Position numbers and translations under genes: made by a program. A DNA stretch of 64,000 bases. Source: Paenibacillus silagei (GTDB lineage: Bacteria; Bacillota; Bacilli; Paenibacillales; Paenibacillaceae). Positions 43,428 through 52,032 of the stretch are shown piece after piece. Position 1 is the stretch's first letter. Each line of letters starts with the position of its first letter. The notes below the pieces were generated by a model, which was not told the origin of the DNA, searched no databases, and saw only the letters and a program-made list of their open reading frames with translations. Location of the stretch: contig NZ_JAGGLV010000018.1 of assembly GCF_017874735.1 (NCBI RefSeq), forward strand, positions 89,147-153,146, written 5' to 3'.

Positions 43428-45411
43428 CAGCAGCATTATCCGCCAGAACCTGCGCCAGCATGGCTGGATCGGAATTTTGTACACACTGGCACTCTTATTC
43501 ATACTCCCGCTGCAACTGTTCATTGAGAGTGACCGGCTTAAGGAGCCTGTCGTATTAGACGGACTATTCAACCTTGGCATGGACATTGCGGTAATTCTTA
43601 TTCCTTTTCCGATCATCACCGGATTGTTCCTGTCCCGTTATCTGCAGTCCAAAGGCTCCTCCGATCTGATGCACAGCCTCCCGCTGCGCCGCTCGCATCT
43701 GCTGTCTTCCTATACGCTGAGCGGTCTGCTTCTGCTGCTGCCGCCCATCTGGATTACAAGTGTGGTTACGATGCTGGTTCGCCCGCTGGAGGGCAATATG
43801 TATATCTATCAGGGGGCGGAGGTCTGGCAATGGTGCCTGACCCTTACTGTGCTGACCCTGTTCTTGTTTGCCTTCACTGTTTTTGTGGGGATATGTGTGG
43901 GACAGACCGTTCTACAGGGAGTGGTGACCCTCATTCTGTTAGTCCTGCCTGCGGCAATTCTAATGTTTATAGATATGCATCTGAACAGATATTTGTATGG
44001 ATACCCTGGCGGGATGGGGGCGCGGGCAGATATGACGGAATGGGCACCGATCCTGCGGATTGCAGATATGTCCTTCAAGCCTTTTGGCCAAACAGAGCTG
44101 TGGGTGTATGCTCTTCTGTCCGCATCCTTCTTAACGCTCTCCTTCGTGCTGTACTGTAAGCGCCACAGTGAGAAGGCTGGACAGGCGATGGCCTTCACTT
44201 ATTTCGATCCGCTGTTCAAAGCCGGAGTAATGCTCTGCAGTATGCTGCTTGTGCTCAGCTACTTCGGCAGTATTAAGCAGGGAACGGGCTGGATCATCGG
44301 CAGTGTCGTCGCCGGAGGAATTATCGGCTACATCGTAGTAGAGATGCTTCTCCGCAAAACCTGGCATATCCTGAACCGCAAGCTGCCGCTTGAATTGGCA
44401 GTATACAGCATCCTGCTTGGCTTGCTGCTCTATGTTCCTGTATCCGGCTTGACCGGATATGAGACTCGGGTTCCAGCGAACGATAAGGTGAGTGCGGTAT
44501 TCGCCGGAGGCAATTATGAAGACCTGATGGAACGCCCGTACAACGCTCCGAATACTGCACCTGCGGAGGAGGCTGATATCTATTCCAAGGACACGAAATA
44601 TATTGAAGCTGTAACCGCACTGCATCATGCTGTCGTAACGGCGAAGCCGGGACAGAGCAATACCATGTGGGATTCTGTATATCTCTCTCGCCACCGTTTC
44701 ACGCTATCATACCAGCTTAAGAGCGGAGGGATGCTGATGCGGACCTATATGGTTCCGTCAGCGGGCTTCGAGCCGGAGCTGAAGGCGGTCATGGGACATG
44801 TGGACTACAAACGTGTGCGATACCGGATATCGCAGATGAACAAGAACGCAGAGAGTATCCAGATGAGTAATCTGGACAAGGCCTTCAGTATTTCTGATCC
44901 GCAGGAGGTGAAGGAGTTCAAGGACATCCTAATCCGTGAAGTGCTGAATATGTCCTACGAGGATCAGGTTTCGGATCAGCGGTCACGGGCGTCTATCCGC
45001 GTTATTCAAAAGCCGGATAAGTATGGAAATCATGCGTATTTCACTTATGACTGGTACCCGTCCTATCATGAATTGGGGGCTTGGCTGGAACAGAAGGGAT
45101 ATGCGGATAAAGTCCGGATTACCGCAGCGGACGTCCGGTCTGCCGAGATGTTCATAGATATGAATCACAGTAAGCTGCCACCCGGGTTGATGTATGATCC
45201 CGAGACCCGTCTGGAGTTAGCACGCAGCGAGAAACGGGCGGTCATGGTCACAGACAAGACGCTCATTAACGGTATTCTGGAGCATCGCCGCAATTTCAAC
45301 CGCAGAGAGGGAGCATATGCGGTGAAGATAGTATATAAGAATAATTCATCTAGTTATATTTCGCTGGATGAGCAGGAGATGTCTCCGGCGCTGAAGGCTC
45401 TTCTTCCTTAG
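43402..45411 (+). CDS. ABC-2 type permease of the GntR operon
   Basis: This is a 669-residue membrane protein. The first half has about six to eight helices (GILYTLALLFILPLQLF, IPFPIITGLFLSRYL and others), with the motif RSHLLSSYTLSG typical of ABC-2 permeases. A further cluster of helices near 270-350 precedes a large soluble C-terminal region (about 360-665) of unknown fold. A frame from 43381 is open, but GGGGGA at 43387-43392 points to ATG 43402, which overlaps the ATPase gene by 26 bases. It probably exports or senses an envelope-active compound, as in Ytr-type systems. Confidence 0.85.
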   Translation: MTRSRLFFNSSIIRQNLRQHGWIGILYTLALLFILPLQLFIESDRLKEPVVLDGLFNLGMDIAVILIPFPIITGLFLSRYLQSKGSSDLMHSLPLRRSHLLSSYTLSGLLLLLPPIWITSVVTMLVRPLEGNMYIYQGAEVWQWCLTLTVLTLFLFAFTVFVGICVGQTVLQGVVTLILLVLPAAILMFIDMHLNRYLYGYPGGMGARADMTEWAPILRIADMSFKPFGQTELWVYALLSASFLTLSFVLYCKRHSEKAGQAMAFTYFDPLFKAGVMLCSMLLVLSYFGSIKQGTGWIIGSVVAGGIIGYIVVEMLLRKTWHILNRKLPLELAVYSILLGLLLYVPVSGLTGYETRVPANDKVSAVFAGGNYEDLMERPYNAPNTAPAEEADIYSKDTKYIEAVTALHHAVVTAKPGQSNTMWDSVYLSRHRFTLSYQLKSGGMLMRTYMVPSAGFEPELKAVMGHVDYKRVRYRISQMNKNAESIQMSNLDKAFSISDPQEVKEFKDILIREVLNMSYEDQVSDQRSRASIRVIQKPDKYGNHAYFTYDWYPSYHELGAWLEQKGYADKVRITAADVRSAEMFIDMNHSKLPPGLMYDPETRLELARSEKRAVMVTDKTLINGILEHRRNFNRREGAYAVKIVYKNNSSSYISLDEQEMSPALKALLP

Positions 45412-45454
45412 CCAGAGTAATCTGTTACAGTAACTAGACAGTCTGTTTCCCCCT

Positions 45455-45495
45455 CCCCCCGTTAACGGATTCAAATCCTGAGCGGGGGATTTTTA
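45455..45495 (+). terminator. Terminator of the GntR/ABC operon
   Basis: CCCCCG (45456-45461) pairs with CGGGGG (45483-45488), and an inner GGAT/ATCC pair (45467-45470 with 45475-45478) nests inside. TTTTT follows at 45490. Confidence 0.75.
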
Positions 45496-45518
45496 TGTTG
45501 GAGCGGGAAGCCAGAGCT

Positions 45519-45624
45519 AGTGCCAGTGCCAGTGCCAGTACCAGTGCCAGTACCAGTGCCAGTGCCAGTGCCAGTGCCAGTGCCAGTGCCAGTGCCAGTA
45601 CCAGTACCAGTACCAGTGCCAGTG
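45519..45624 (+). repeat. Hexanucleotide tandem array (CCAGTG/CCAGTA)n
   Basis: About 17-18 consecutive copies of a 6-bp unit, CCAGTG with scattered CCAGTA variants. It lies between the ABC operon terminator and the mug gene. It is open in all frames as dipeptide repeats (AS/TS or GT), which is a consequence of the 6-bp period rather than evidence of a gene. Confidence 0.93.
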
Positions 45625-45726
45625 TTATGTCCTCTGCTTTCTGCTTCAGGTGTACCTGCGTCCAAAGCATGGGTATATTAGATTAGGGTCTGCAAAATAA
45701 TGCGGCAAGTGTAAGGAGGAACGAAC

Positions 45727-46248
45727 ATGGAAGAGGTACGGGATCATCTGGATCACGGACTCCAGATTGTCTTCATCGGGTTCAACCCCAGCATCCGATC
45801 CGGGGAGCTGGGTCATCATTATGCCAATCCGCGTAATAATTTCTGGCGCATACTGCATAAGTCCGGGCTGACGCCGCGGTTATACGAGGCCTCCGAGGAC
45901 GGGGAGCTGCTGAAGCTGGGGTACGGCTTCACCAACATCGTTGCCCGGCCCACCGTAGGTGCTGAAGATATCACCCGGGAGGAGTACACCAAAGGCCGCG
46001 AGCTCCTGCGGGTCAAGCTGGAGGAATACCGCCCGGAGATTGCCTGCTTTGTCGGCAAGGGCGTGTACACAGAGTTCAGCCGCAGAACTACAGCCGCCTG
46101 GGGCTTCCAGGAAGGCATCGCTCCCGTGGTGGACGGAGTCCGCGAGTTTGTCGCCCCATCCTCCAGCGGCCTGGTCCGCATGCCGATGCCGGAGATCATC
46201 GGCATCTACTCGCAGCTGCGTAAATTTACTGGGGAGCAGGAGTTTTGA
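45727..46248 (+). CDS. mug: G/U mismatch-specific uracil-DNA glycosylase
   Basis: This is a 173-residue DNA repair enzyme that excises uracil or thymine opposite guanine. The active-site loop is IVFIGFNPSIRSG (GFNPS in place of GINPG), followed by the family landmarks HHYANPRNNFWRILH and GYGFTNIVARPT. The second DNA-insertion loop is APSSSGLVRMP. TAAGGAGGA precedes ATG with ideal spacing. It is monocistronic, between repeat arrays on both sides. Confidence 0.93.
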   Translation: MEEVRDHLDHGLQIVFIGFNPSIRSGELGHHYANPRNNFWRILHKSGLTPRLYEASEDGELLKLGYGFTNIVARPTVGAEDITREEYTKGRELLRVKLEEYRPEIACFVGKGVYTEFSRRTTAAWGFQEGIAPVVDGVREFVAPSSSGLVRMPMPEIIGIYSQLRKFTGEQEF

Positions 46249-46266
46249 GGCCAGGGCCGTGTGATC

Positions 46267-46785
46267 AATGTATGCTAAAAACCGACCACAATTGGTAGCG
46301 CGGGGGATGTGGCTCCAATGTATGCTAAAAACCGACCACAAAGCCGATAGCGCGAGGTAAATAGCCTAAATGTATGCTAAAAACCGACCACAATTGGTAG
46401 GCGCGGGGGATGTGGCTAAAATGTATGCTAAAAACCGACCACAATACGCTGGCGCGAGGTAGTCGGGCCCAATGTATGCTAAAAACCGACCACAATACGC
46501 TGGCGCGAGGCAGTCGGGCCCAATGTATGCTAAAAACCGACCACAATACGCTGGCGCGAGGCAGTCGGGCCCAATGTATGCTAAAAACCGACCACAATCG
46601 CAATGTGCAGGCGCGAGACAATCGGCTCCAATGTAGACGAAAAACCGACCACAATGCGCCGGGTGCGAGGTAAGTAGTCCGAATGTATGCGAAAAACAGC
46701 ATACATTTGCTGGCGCGCAGGCGTGTGGTCCGAATGTATGCGAAAAACCGAACGCATGAGCTGGTGCGAGGGCGAAAGGGTGTGT
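46267..46785 (+). repeat. 51-bp tandem array C (about ten copies)
   Basis: Copies of AATGTATGCTAAAAACCGAC followed by CACAA begin at 46267, 46317, 46369, 46420, 46471, 46522, 46573, 46630, 46682 and 46733. Most spacings are 50-52 bp. A second conserved block is GGCGCGAGG. Copy nine has become a perfect AATGTATGC/GCATACATT inverted repeat. The array lies between convergent genes. Confidence 0.92.
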
Positions 46786-46930
46786 GTAGTGCCTGGTTTG
46801 TGGTTTTAAATCGCATCCCGCTTAAACAGCGGAGAGAACGGAACGATTGTGTAAAAGCGATAGCGGTCGCCTTGGTCTCCGGATTTTCACCGCTAAGGGG
46901 AATGAAAAAAATCTGGAGAGCACAGCGATT

Positions 46931-47094
46931 GGAACAACGGTCCGTTCGCGGAGCGTCCATCCGAGTGCCTGCGTTGATCCTGCTCGAAAGTAAAAGCCCA
47001 AGTAACCATCTCTGTGGAACAACGGTCCGTTCGCGGAGTGTCCACCCAAAGCGCCTACGATGATCCTACTCCAAGTAAAAGGTTCTCCCAAGTA
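46931..47094 (+). repeat. 85-bp direct duplication
   Basis: GGAACAACGGTCCGTTCGCG starts at 46931 and again at 47016, and similarity continues over the whole 85-bp unit to AAGTAACCA. A third, partial copy (TCCGTTCACTCAGTGTCCAC) starts near 47101. I see no coding potential. Confidence 0.85.
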
Positions 47095-47129
47095 ACCAAT
47101 TCCGTTCACTCAGTGTCCACCCAAAACTA

Positions 47130-47180
47130 AAAAGGCTGTCCCAATCAGCCATTTCATGACTTTTGGGAACAGCCCTTTTC
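47130..47180. terminator. Bidirectional terminator
   Basis: AAAAGGCTGTCCCAA (47130-47144) pairs with TTGGGAACAGCCCTTTT (47163-47179) apart from one extra base. As and Ts flank both arms. Confidence 0.85.
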
Positions 47181-47181
47181 A

Positions 47182-47273
47182 AAAGATAAGTATTTATAGG
47201 CTTCGCGCTAAAATTATCCTTATCTTTCTCGCTGAAACGGTACCGTCCTTTAAAAGGACGGCAATGCCGTTTC
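47182..47273. other. Structured double-hairpin element behind the TagO-like gene
   Basis: Two inverted repeats stand side by side. AAAGATAAG (47182-47190) pairs with CTTATCTTT (47219-47227). GAAACGG (47234-47240) pairs with CCGTTTC (47267-47273), enclosing the palindrome CCGTCCTTT/AAAGGACGG (47243-47261). It could be a REP-like or miniature element, or a processed RNA, and may end the minus-strand transcript. Confidence 0.6.
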
Positions 47274-47293
47274 CACTTGTAATTTCGGCCTGC

Positions 47294-48262
47294 CTACGTC
47301 TGGATCAATAGCAGGATAATGGACGACAGGGAGAGGCAAATGCTGGCCAGATAAAGCACGCCGACCACTTGTCTCTGGTTCAGACCAGCCTTGAGCAGAC
47401 GGTAATGAACCTGAGTGGCGTCCGCCTGATAGATGGCTTGTCCCTTCAGGAAGCGCCGGATGACGACAAAAATATTGTCGAAGATCGGTACGCCCAGCGC
47501 GAGAATTGGAATGAACAGCGACAACACCGTGGCCTGCTTGAAGGCGCCGTCCAGCGCAATCACTGCCAGAATGAAGCCGAGGAAGGTGGCGCCGGCATCG
47601 CCCATGAAGATTTTGGCCGGAGCCTTGTTGAAGCGCAAGTACGCCAGGGTAACCCCGATCAGCGAAACTGCCATGAAGGCTGAAGTGGATTGGCCCATCG
47701 TAAGTGCGACTACGAACAGGGTTACTGCTGAGATCGCTGTAAGTCCGCCGGCCAGACCGTCCATGCCGTCCGAGAAATTAATGACCGTAGTGACGCCGAA
47801 GATCCAGATGATCGTCAGCAGGAACTGCAAAATGAACGGCAGTGAGATATAATCACCTGAGAACGGATTAATGAAGCCGGTAAACGCATTGCCGGAAAAG
47901 AACACCAGAACGGCGGCGGCAATCTGTACGATGAATTTGGGCAGGGCCGGGAAATCCTTGCCTTTGGTTTTGTACCAGTCATCGATGGTTCCTATAGTCA
48001 GCAGAAGCACACCGCCAATGAACAGGGCGAGCGTCTCCAGGGTGAATTCACGTGCGAAGAGCAGATATGTAATGAAAAAACCTACGAATATGGCATAGCT
48101 TGCCGTTAGCGGGATGGGTTCCCTATGGATTTTGCGTTCAACATCTTCCCTCGGCCTGTCCACGAAATCCAGCCGGAAAGCGAGCCTGCCCAGAGGAGGA
48201 ATCAGCAGATAAACGATAAAAAATGACACGAGAAAAGCTAAACCGTATAAAATGACAATCAC
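47294..48262 (-). CDS. TagO/WecA-family undecaprenyl-phosphate sugar-1-phosphate transferase
   Basis: This is a 322-residue membrane enzyme with about ten or eleven helices that would load UDP-HexNAc onto undecaprenyl phosphate, the first step of teichoic acid or capsule synthesis. Family motifs: TIDDWYKTKG with the Asp pair, NFSDGMDGLAGG, and KIFMGDAGATFLGF. The usual His-rich loop HxHH near the C-terminus reads TQVHYRL here, so only one His is kept. The start is GTG at 48262 with a weak GGGG site. It is transcribed alone, with the YjjG-like gene divergent. Confidence 0.87.
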   Translation of the reverse strand: MIVILYGLAFLVSFFIVYLLIPPLGRLAFRLDFVDRPREDVERKIHREPIPLTASYAIFVGFFITYLLFAREFTLETLALFIGGVLLLTIGTIDDWYKTKGKDFPALPKFIVQIAAAVLVFFSGNAFTGFINPFSGDYISLPFILQFLLTIIWIFGVTTVINFSDGMDGLAGGLTAISAVTLFVVALTMGQSTSAFMAVSLIGVTLAYLRFNKAPAKIFMGDAGATFLGFILAVIALDGAFKQATVLSLFIPILALGVPIFDNIFVVIRRFLKGQAIYQADATQVHYRLLKAGLNQRQVVGVLYLASICLSLSSIILLLIQT

Positions 48263-48347
48263 CCCGTTGATTTTTTTAAGGCCTATCCCAAATTATATCG
48301 CAGAAGGATGTATGTTGTCGAACTACATAAGCGAGATGGAGGAAAAG

Positions 48348-49037
48348 ATGAAATACGAATGTATCCTATTTGATGCTGATGATACACTGTTCGATTATGG
48401 AATGGCCGAGAACCACGCCTTGAGCCATGCCTTTGCCCACTTCGGGCTGCCGACAGGCGCGCAGGAGTATGCGGCCAGCTACCAGGAGATTAACCATGCC
48501 TTATGGAAGGATTTCGAGCAAGGGAAGATCACCTCTGCCGCCCTGCGGGTAGAGCGGTTCAACCGGCTGTTTGCCGCCCGTCAGCTCACGTTCAAGCCGG
48601 AGGAATTCAGTGAAGCGTACCTGCGCTTTCTCGGGGAGGGTACCTTCCTGATTCAGGGGGCTGCCGAGCTCTGCGGTGAGCTTACCGGGTGCCGGCTGGC
48701 AGTGATTACGAACGGAATCAGCGATGTGCAGCATGCCCGGATTAAGGGTTCCCCGCTAAGCGAGGTATTCGAGGCGGTGATTGTATCGGAGGAGACGGGC
48801 TACCAGAAGCCGGAGACGGGGATTTTCGATTATGCTTTTGCTAAGCTTAAGCTGTCCGATAGACGCAAGGTGCTAATCGTCGGAGACTCCCTGACCTCGG
48901 ATATCCGGGGCGGGAACAACTATGGCATCGATACATGCTGGTTCAATCCGCTGGGCAAGTCCGGTGATCCTGAGAACCTTCCTACCTATGAAATCCGCAG
49001 TCTGGACGAGCTGGTGGAGATCGTGAACCGCGCGTAA
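48348..49037 (+). CDS. HAD-family phosphatase, YjjG-type nucleotidase
   Basis: This is a soluble hydrolase of 229 residues. HAD motif I is FDADDTLFDY, with the nucleophile Asp and general acid Asp, motif II is VITNGISD, Lys of motif III is in ETGYQKPETGIF, and motif IV is VGDSLTSDIRGG. The family pattern matches YjjG-type 5'-nucleotidases that cleave pyrimidine nucleotides, including damaged ones. A longer frame from 48252 overlaps the divergent TagO-like gene; GGAGGAA before ATG 48348 fixes the start. Confidence 0.88.
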   Translation: MKYECILFDADDTLFDYGMAENHALSHAFAHFGLPTGAQEYAASYQEINHALWKDFEQGKITSAALRVERFNRLFAARQLTFKPEEFSEAYLRFLGEGTFLIQGAAELCGELTGCRLAVITNGISDVQHARIKGSPLSEVFEAVIVSEETGYQKPETGIFDYAFAKLKLSDRRKVLIVGDSLTSDIRGGNNYGIDTCWFNPLGKSGDPENLPTYEIRSLDELVEIVNRA

Positions 49038-49142
49038 GCGGAATAAACGGCGGCAGGCAGGTTGAAAGTTTCGCTTCCGTGTTAAATATATAGGGACGCA
49101 AAGTTTCTACTTTTTTAACAACAACATACGGGAGAGGATATT

Positions 49143-49835
49143 ATGAGAAAAAAATGGCTGATTGCCGCGGTGGTCACCGGTATGACGGTAACAGGCTCGG
49201 CAGGAGTGTATGCGGGCACCAAGCTGCAGCAGATTAAGGCTTATCTGAACCATAGCCTGGGTATTGTGGTGGATGGTAATCCTTTTTGGATGAAGGACGG
49301 CAACGGCAAAACCCTGACTCCAATTACCTATGAAGGTCTCACCTACCTGCCGGTCCAATCGATCGCCACGGTGCTGAAGGTGCCTATCAATTATGACTCG
49401 GTCAACTATAAAGTGAGAATTGGAGAAGGCAGCGCAAATATTCCTGCTCCGACTCCTGCACCGGGAACCTCTACCGGCGGGGGGAATACAACTCCTGCTC
49501 CTGTAGTGGAAGGGACGGCCAGACCGGTTAATCTGCCTAAGGATTTTCCGATTCCCCAGGACGCCCTGATTGCGATCACTCTGGATACGGATGCTAACGG
49601 CCAGAAGAAGGTAGCGTTCACGTATTCAACGCAGGAGACACTGGAGATCATGGGCTTCGTGTACAGTGAATATGCACGGATTAAAAATCTGGATAATGCC
49701 TCGGAGTCGGTATCCGCCAGCAATGTAAAAATTTCGGGCAGACTCGGCGGGACAAGTCCTGTATCCATTACAGGCAAAGCCTCCACGGCCCGGCCCGGCT
49801 TCAACCTCTTCACGATCACCTGGTCGGAGAGCTGA
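49143..49835 (+). CDS. Exported stalk-domain (copper-amine-oxidase N-terminal-like) protein
   Basis: This is a 230-residue protein with a signal peptide or membrane anchor of about 30 residues, then a stalk domain (GIVVDGNPFWMKDGNGKTL, then TYLPVQSIATVLKVPINYD). A Pro/Gly/Thr linker follows, then a domain containing DFPIPQDALIAI. The stalk fold is common in secreted Paenibacillus proteins and probably binds cell wall. No enzymatic residues are seen. GGGAGAGG precedes ATG. Single gene with its own terminator. Confidence 0.75.
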   Translation: MRKKWLIAAVVTGMTVTGSAGVYAGTKLQQIKAYLNHSLGIVVDGNPFWMKDGNGKTLTPITYEGLTYLPVQSIATVLKVPINYDSVNYKVRIGEGSANIPAPTPAPGTSTGGGNTTPAPVVEGTARPVNLPKDFPIPQDALIAITLDTDANGQKKVAFTYSTQETLEIMGFVYSEYARIKNLDNASESVSASNVKISGRLGGTSPVSITGKASTARPGFNLFTITWSES

Positions 49836-49882
49836 TCTGAGCCAGTACAGTTAAGCTGCTATGCAGGCTTGGCTAACCTAAA

Positions 49883-49920
49883 AAGAAACTCCGGCTTGTA
49901 AGTCAGCCGGAGTTTCTTCA
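49883..49920. terminator. Bidirectional terminator
   Basis: AAGAAACTCCGGCT (49883-49896) pairs perfectly with AGCCGGAGTTTCTT (49905-49918). It lies between convergent genes. Confidence 0.92.
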
Positions 49921-49959
49921 TGTGCAATTCATCTGAACTAATTCACTAAGTCAATAACG

Positions 49960-50943
49960 TTAGATCTGCGGGCGGGTGTCCAGCGGCTTCAGGTGGGCCT
50001 CAATCTGTTCGCGCTTTGATTCCAGGAACGGCGGCAGGGCCAGCGCCTCGCCCAGATGCTCGACTTCCTCATCTGTGGCGAAGCCCGGTCCGTCCGTTGC
50101 CAGCTCGAACAGAATACCGTTCGGTTCGCGGAAGTACAGGGAGCGGAAGTAGAAGCGGTCCACAAAGCCCGAGTTCGGGAGCTGTACGCTGCGGATGCGT
50201 TCAATCCACTGCTTCAGCTCCTCTTCGTTATCGACACGGAAGGCTACATGATGCACGCCGCCCCGTCCCAGGCGCTCCTGCGGGAGGTCGCTGCGCTCCT
50301 CCAGATGGATCTCCGTGCCGGAGCCGCCTTCACCGGTCTCGAACACGAGGATGTCCGGCTGGCCCGCCACCGGAGAAGGATAGCTGCCTGCGCGGCGGAA
50401 GCCGAGCAGGTCCTCCAGAATCAGTGCCGTATGCTCAGCGGTCTCGACGGTCAGATGTGCCGGTCCCAGTCCGACAATGGCATACTCGGCAGGAACCGGG
50501 CTCTTGGCCCACGGCTTGCCGCCGGGCATGCCCTCGTTATGCTCATCCGAGACGAGGATGAGGCGCTGGCCTTCATGGTCGGTGAAGGCCAGCGTCTTCC
50601 GGCCGCCGCGCTCGGTGATTTCCTCATGCTCTACACCGAACACCGTGAAGCGCTGTGTCCAGAAGAGCAGGGCATCATCCCCGGGAACACGCAGGGAGAG
50701 TGCGGAGATGCTGTTGTTGCCGTCGCGGTTACGCCCTGCGTTAGGCAGCTCGAAGAAGGTAAGCTCCGTGCCGGGATTCCCGGTTTCATCCCCGTAGAAC
50801 AGGTGATAGACGGATACGTCGTCCTGGTTGACGGTCTTCTTGATCAAGCGCAGTCCGAGCACTTCTGTATAGAATTTGTAGTTCTCAGGCGCTTTGGCGG
50901 TAATGGCAGATACATGGTGAAGTCCTTTTAATGTTAAACTCAT
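49960..50943 (-). CDS. VOC-family ring-cleaving dioxygenase, MhqO-like
   Basis: This is a 327-residue soluble protein with two vicinal-oxygen-chelate (glyoxalase-fold) modules. Likely metal ligands are His in LKGLHHVSAITA, His in GGVHHVAFRV and Glu in GILFELATDGPGF. The pattern and length match MhqO/MhqA proteins, which detoxify quinones or hydroquinones. CAGGAGGT precedes ATG with ideal spacing. A palindromic operator in the upstream gap suggests control by a MarR-type quinone sensor. Confidence 0.9.
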   Translation of the reverse strand: MSLTLKGLHHVSAITAKAPENYKFYTEVLGLRLIKKTVNQDDVSVYHLFYGDETGNPGTELTFFELPNAGRNRDGNNSISALSLRVPGDDALLFWTQRFTVFGVEHEEITERGGRKTLAFTDHEGQRLILVSDEHNEGMPGGKPWAKSPVPAEYAIVGLGPAHLTVETAEHTALILEDLLGFRRAGSYPSPVAGQPDILVFETGEGGSGTEIHLEERSDLPQERLGRGGVHHVAFRVDNEEELKQWIERIRSVQLPNSGFVDRFYFRSLYFREPNGILFELATDGPGFATDEEVEHLGEALALPPFLESKREQIEAHLKPLDTRPQI

Positions 50944-51023
50944 GGGAATACCTCCTGAAATATTTGGTTGGTTCGCTTAGCACGATATATAAAAAATCTG
51001 TAAAATCACTCATTAATATTAAG

Positions 51024-51044
51024 TTACTATAATTTTAATAGTAA
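51024..51044. promoter_or_regulatory. Palindromic operator, MarR/DUF24-like (TTACTAT-N7-ATAGTAA)
   Basis: TTACTAT (51024-51030) and ATAGTAA (51038-51044) are a perfect inverted repeat with a 7-bp spacer. It contains the TACT...AGTA pattern known for YodB-type quinone-responsive repressors. A second, overlapping inverted repeat (AAAATCACTCATT at 51002 and AAATGAGTAATTTT at 51043) has a different centre. Both lie upstream of the MhqO-like gene and just before the divergent AAC(3)-family gene. Confidence 0.6.
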
Positions 51045-51108
51045 ATGAGTAATTTTGCAAGGTGTATTTCAAGGATGGTATTTATTATTCAGGAAAGTGG
51101 GGTTAATC

Positions 51109-51945
51109 ATGCACACCAGATCAAGTCTGATGAAGCAGCTGGAGAGGATGGGGATCGATCCGCACGGGACACTGCTGGTCCATTCCTCGCTCAAAAGCAT
51201 CGGTGAAGTGGAAGGGGGAGCGGATACCGTACTGGATGTTCTCTCTGAATATATGAAGGAGGGACTGCTGGTCCTGCCCACGCATACCTGGTCTTATATC
51301 GACGGGCAGAATCCGCGCTTCTCTGTGGTGGAGTCGCCCGCCTGCGTAGGAATTCTGCCGGAGCTGTTCCGCAAGCGGCCGGGCGTGATCCGTTCCTGGC
51401 ATCCTACGCATTCGGTGGCGGCGCTAGGCAGGGATGCGGCGGTGTTCACGGCCGGAGATGAGCGCTGGGATACGCCCTGTGCACGCGGTTCGGTCTATGG
51501 CAAGCTGCTGGACCGGGAAGCGGAGATTATGCTGCTTGGTGTGGATCTGCGGAGAAATACATTCATTCACGGCATTGAAGAGTGGGTGGATATTCCCGGC
51601 CGGATGACGGACGGGCATGAGGCGCTCTGTACCGTGACGCCTGAAGGCAGGGAGATCGCGGTGCCTTCGCGCAGACACTGCGGACTGTCCTGGTCGCAGC
51701 ATTTCTGGAAGGTGGAATCCGTGCTGGAGGACGGCGGGGCGCTGCGCAGGGGCAGCTTCGGCGATGCGGCGGTTATGCTCTGCGGCACTGTAGAGACTAC
51801 GCGTATTTTGAGTGATATGCTCAGAGAGAACCCTGATCTGTTCTCGGATAACGAGCCTTTATACGGGGAGAATGCGCCTGAGGCGCTGCCGAAGACGAAG
51901 CGGGGTCAACCTGTAGAGGCAGTGCAGGAGCATACCAAGAGTTAA
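51109..51945 (+). CDS. AAC(3)-family N-acetyltransferase
   Basis: This is a 278-residue protein of the aminoglycoside 3-N-acetyltransferase fold. Family motifs: GTLLVHSSLKSIGEVEGG, LLVLPTHTWSY, SWHPTHSVAALG and NTFIHGIEEW. Chromosomal Bacillus relatives (YokD-like) often have no proven antibiotic role, so the natural substrate is open. A longer frame from 51055 exists, but ATG 51109 follows AAAGTGGGG. It is divergent from the MhqO-like gene and shares its control gap. Confidence 0.85.
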   Translation: MHTRSSLMKQLERMGIDPHGTLLVHSSLKSIGEVEGGADTVLDVLSEYMKEGLLVLPTHTWSYIDGQNPRFSVVESPACVGILPELFRKRPGVIRSWHPTHSVAALGRDAAVFTAGDERWDTPCARGSVYGKLLDREAEIMLLGVDLRRNTFIHGIEEWVDIPGRMTDGHEALCTVTPEGREIAVPSRRHCGLSWSQHFWKVESVLEDGGALRRGSFGDAAVMLCGTVETTRILSDMLRENPDLFSDNEPLYGENAPEALPKTKRGQPVEAVQEHTKS

Positions 51946-52032
51946 CCCAGGCCGGATATTTACGGGTCTCTGGCAGGTTTCTATCAATGTATGGTATATT
52001 ATTCTCACAAAAACATAGTAAGGAGATTGGAA

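Noticed and set aside
46410..46673. 87-codon frame with CMLKTDHNTLARGSRAQ repeats
   Set aside because: Product of the 51-bp array; lacks a binding site and is matched by a similar open frame on the minus strand.
46683..47063. 126-codon plus-strand frame after array C
   Set aside because: Starts in the repeat and runs through the 85-bp duplication; no domain or binding site.
51109..51945. AAC(3)-family gene as an acquired antibiotic-resistance determinant
   Set aside because: No mobile element nearby and base composition like its neighbours; such chromosomal homologues need not confer resistance.
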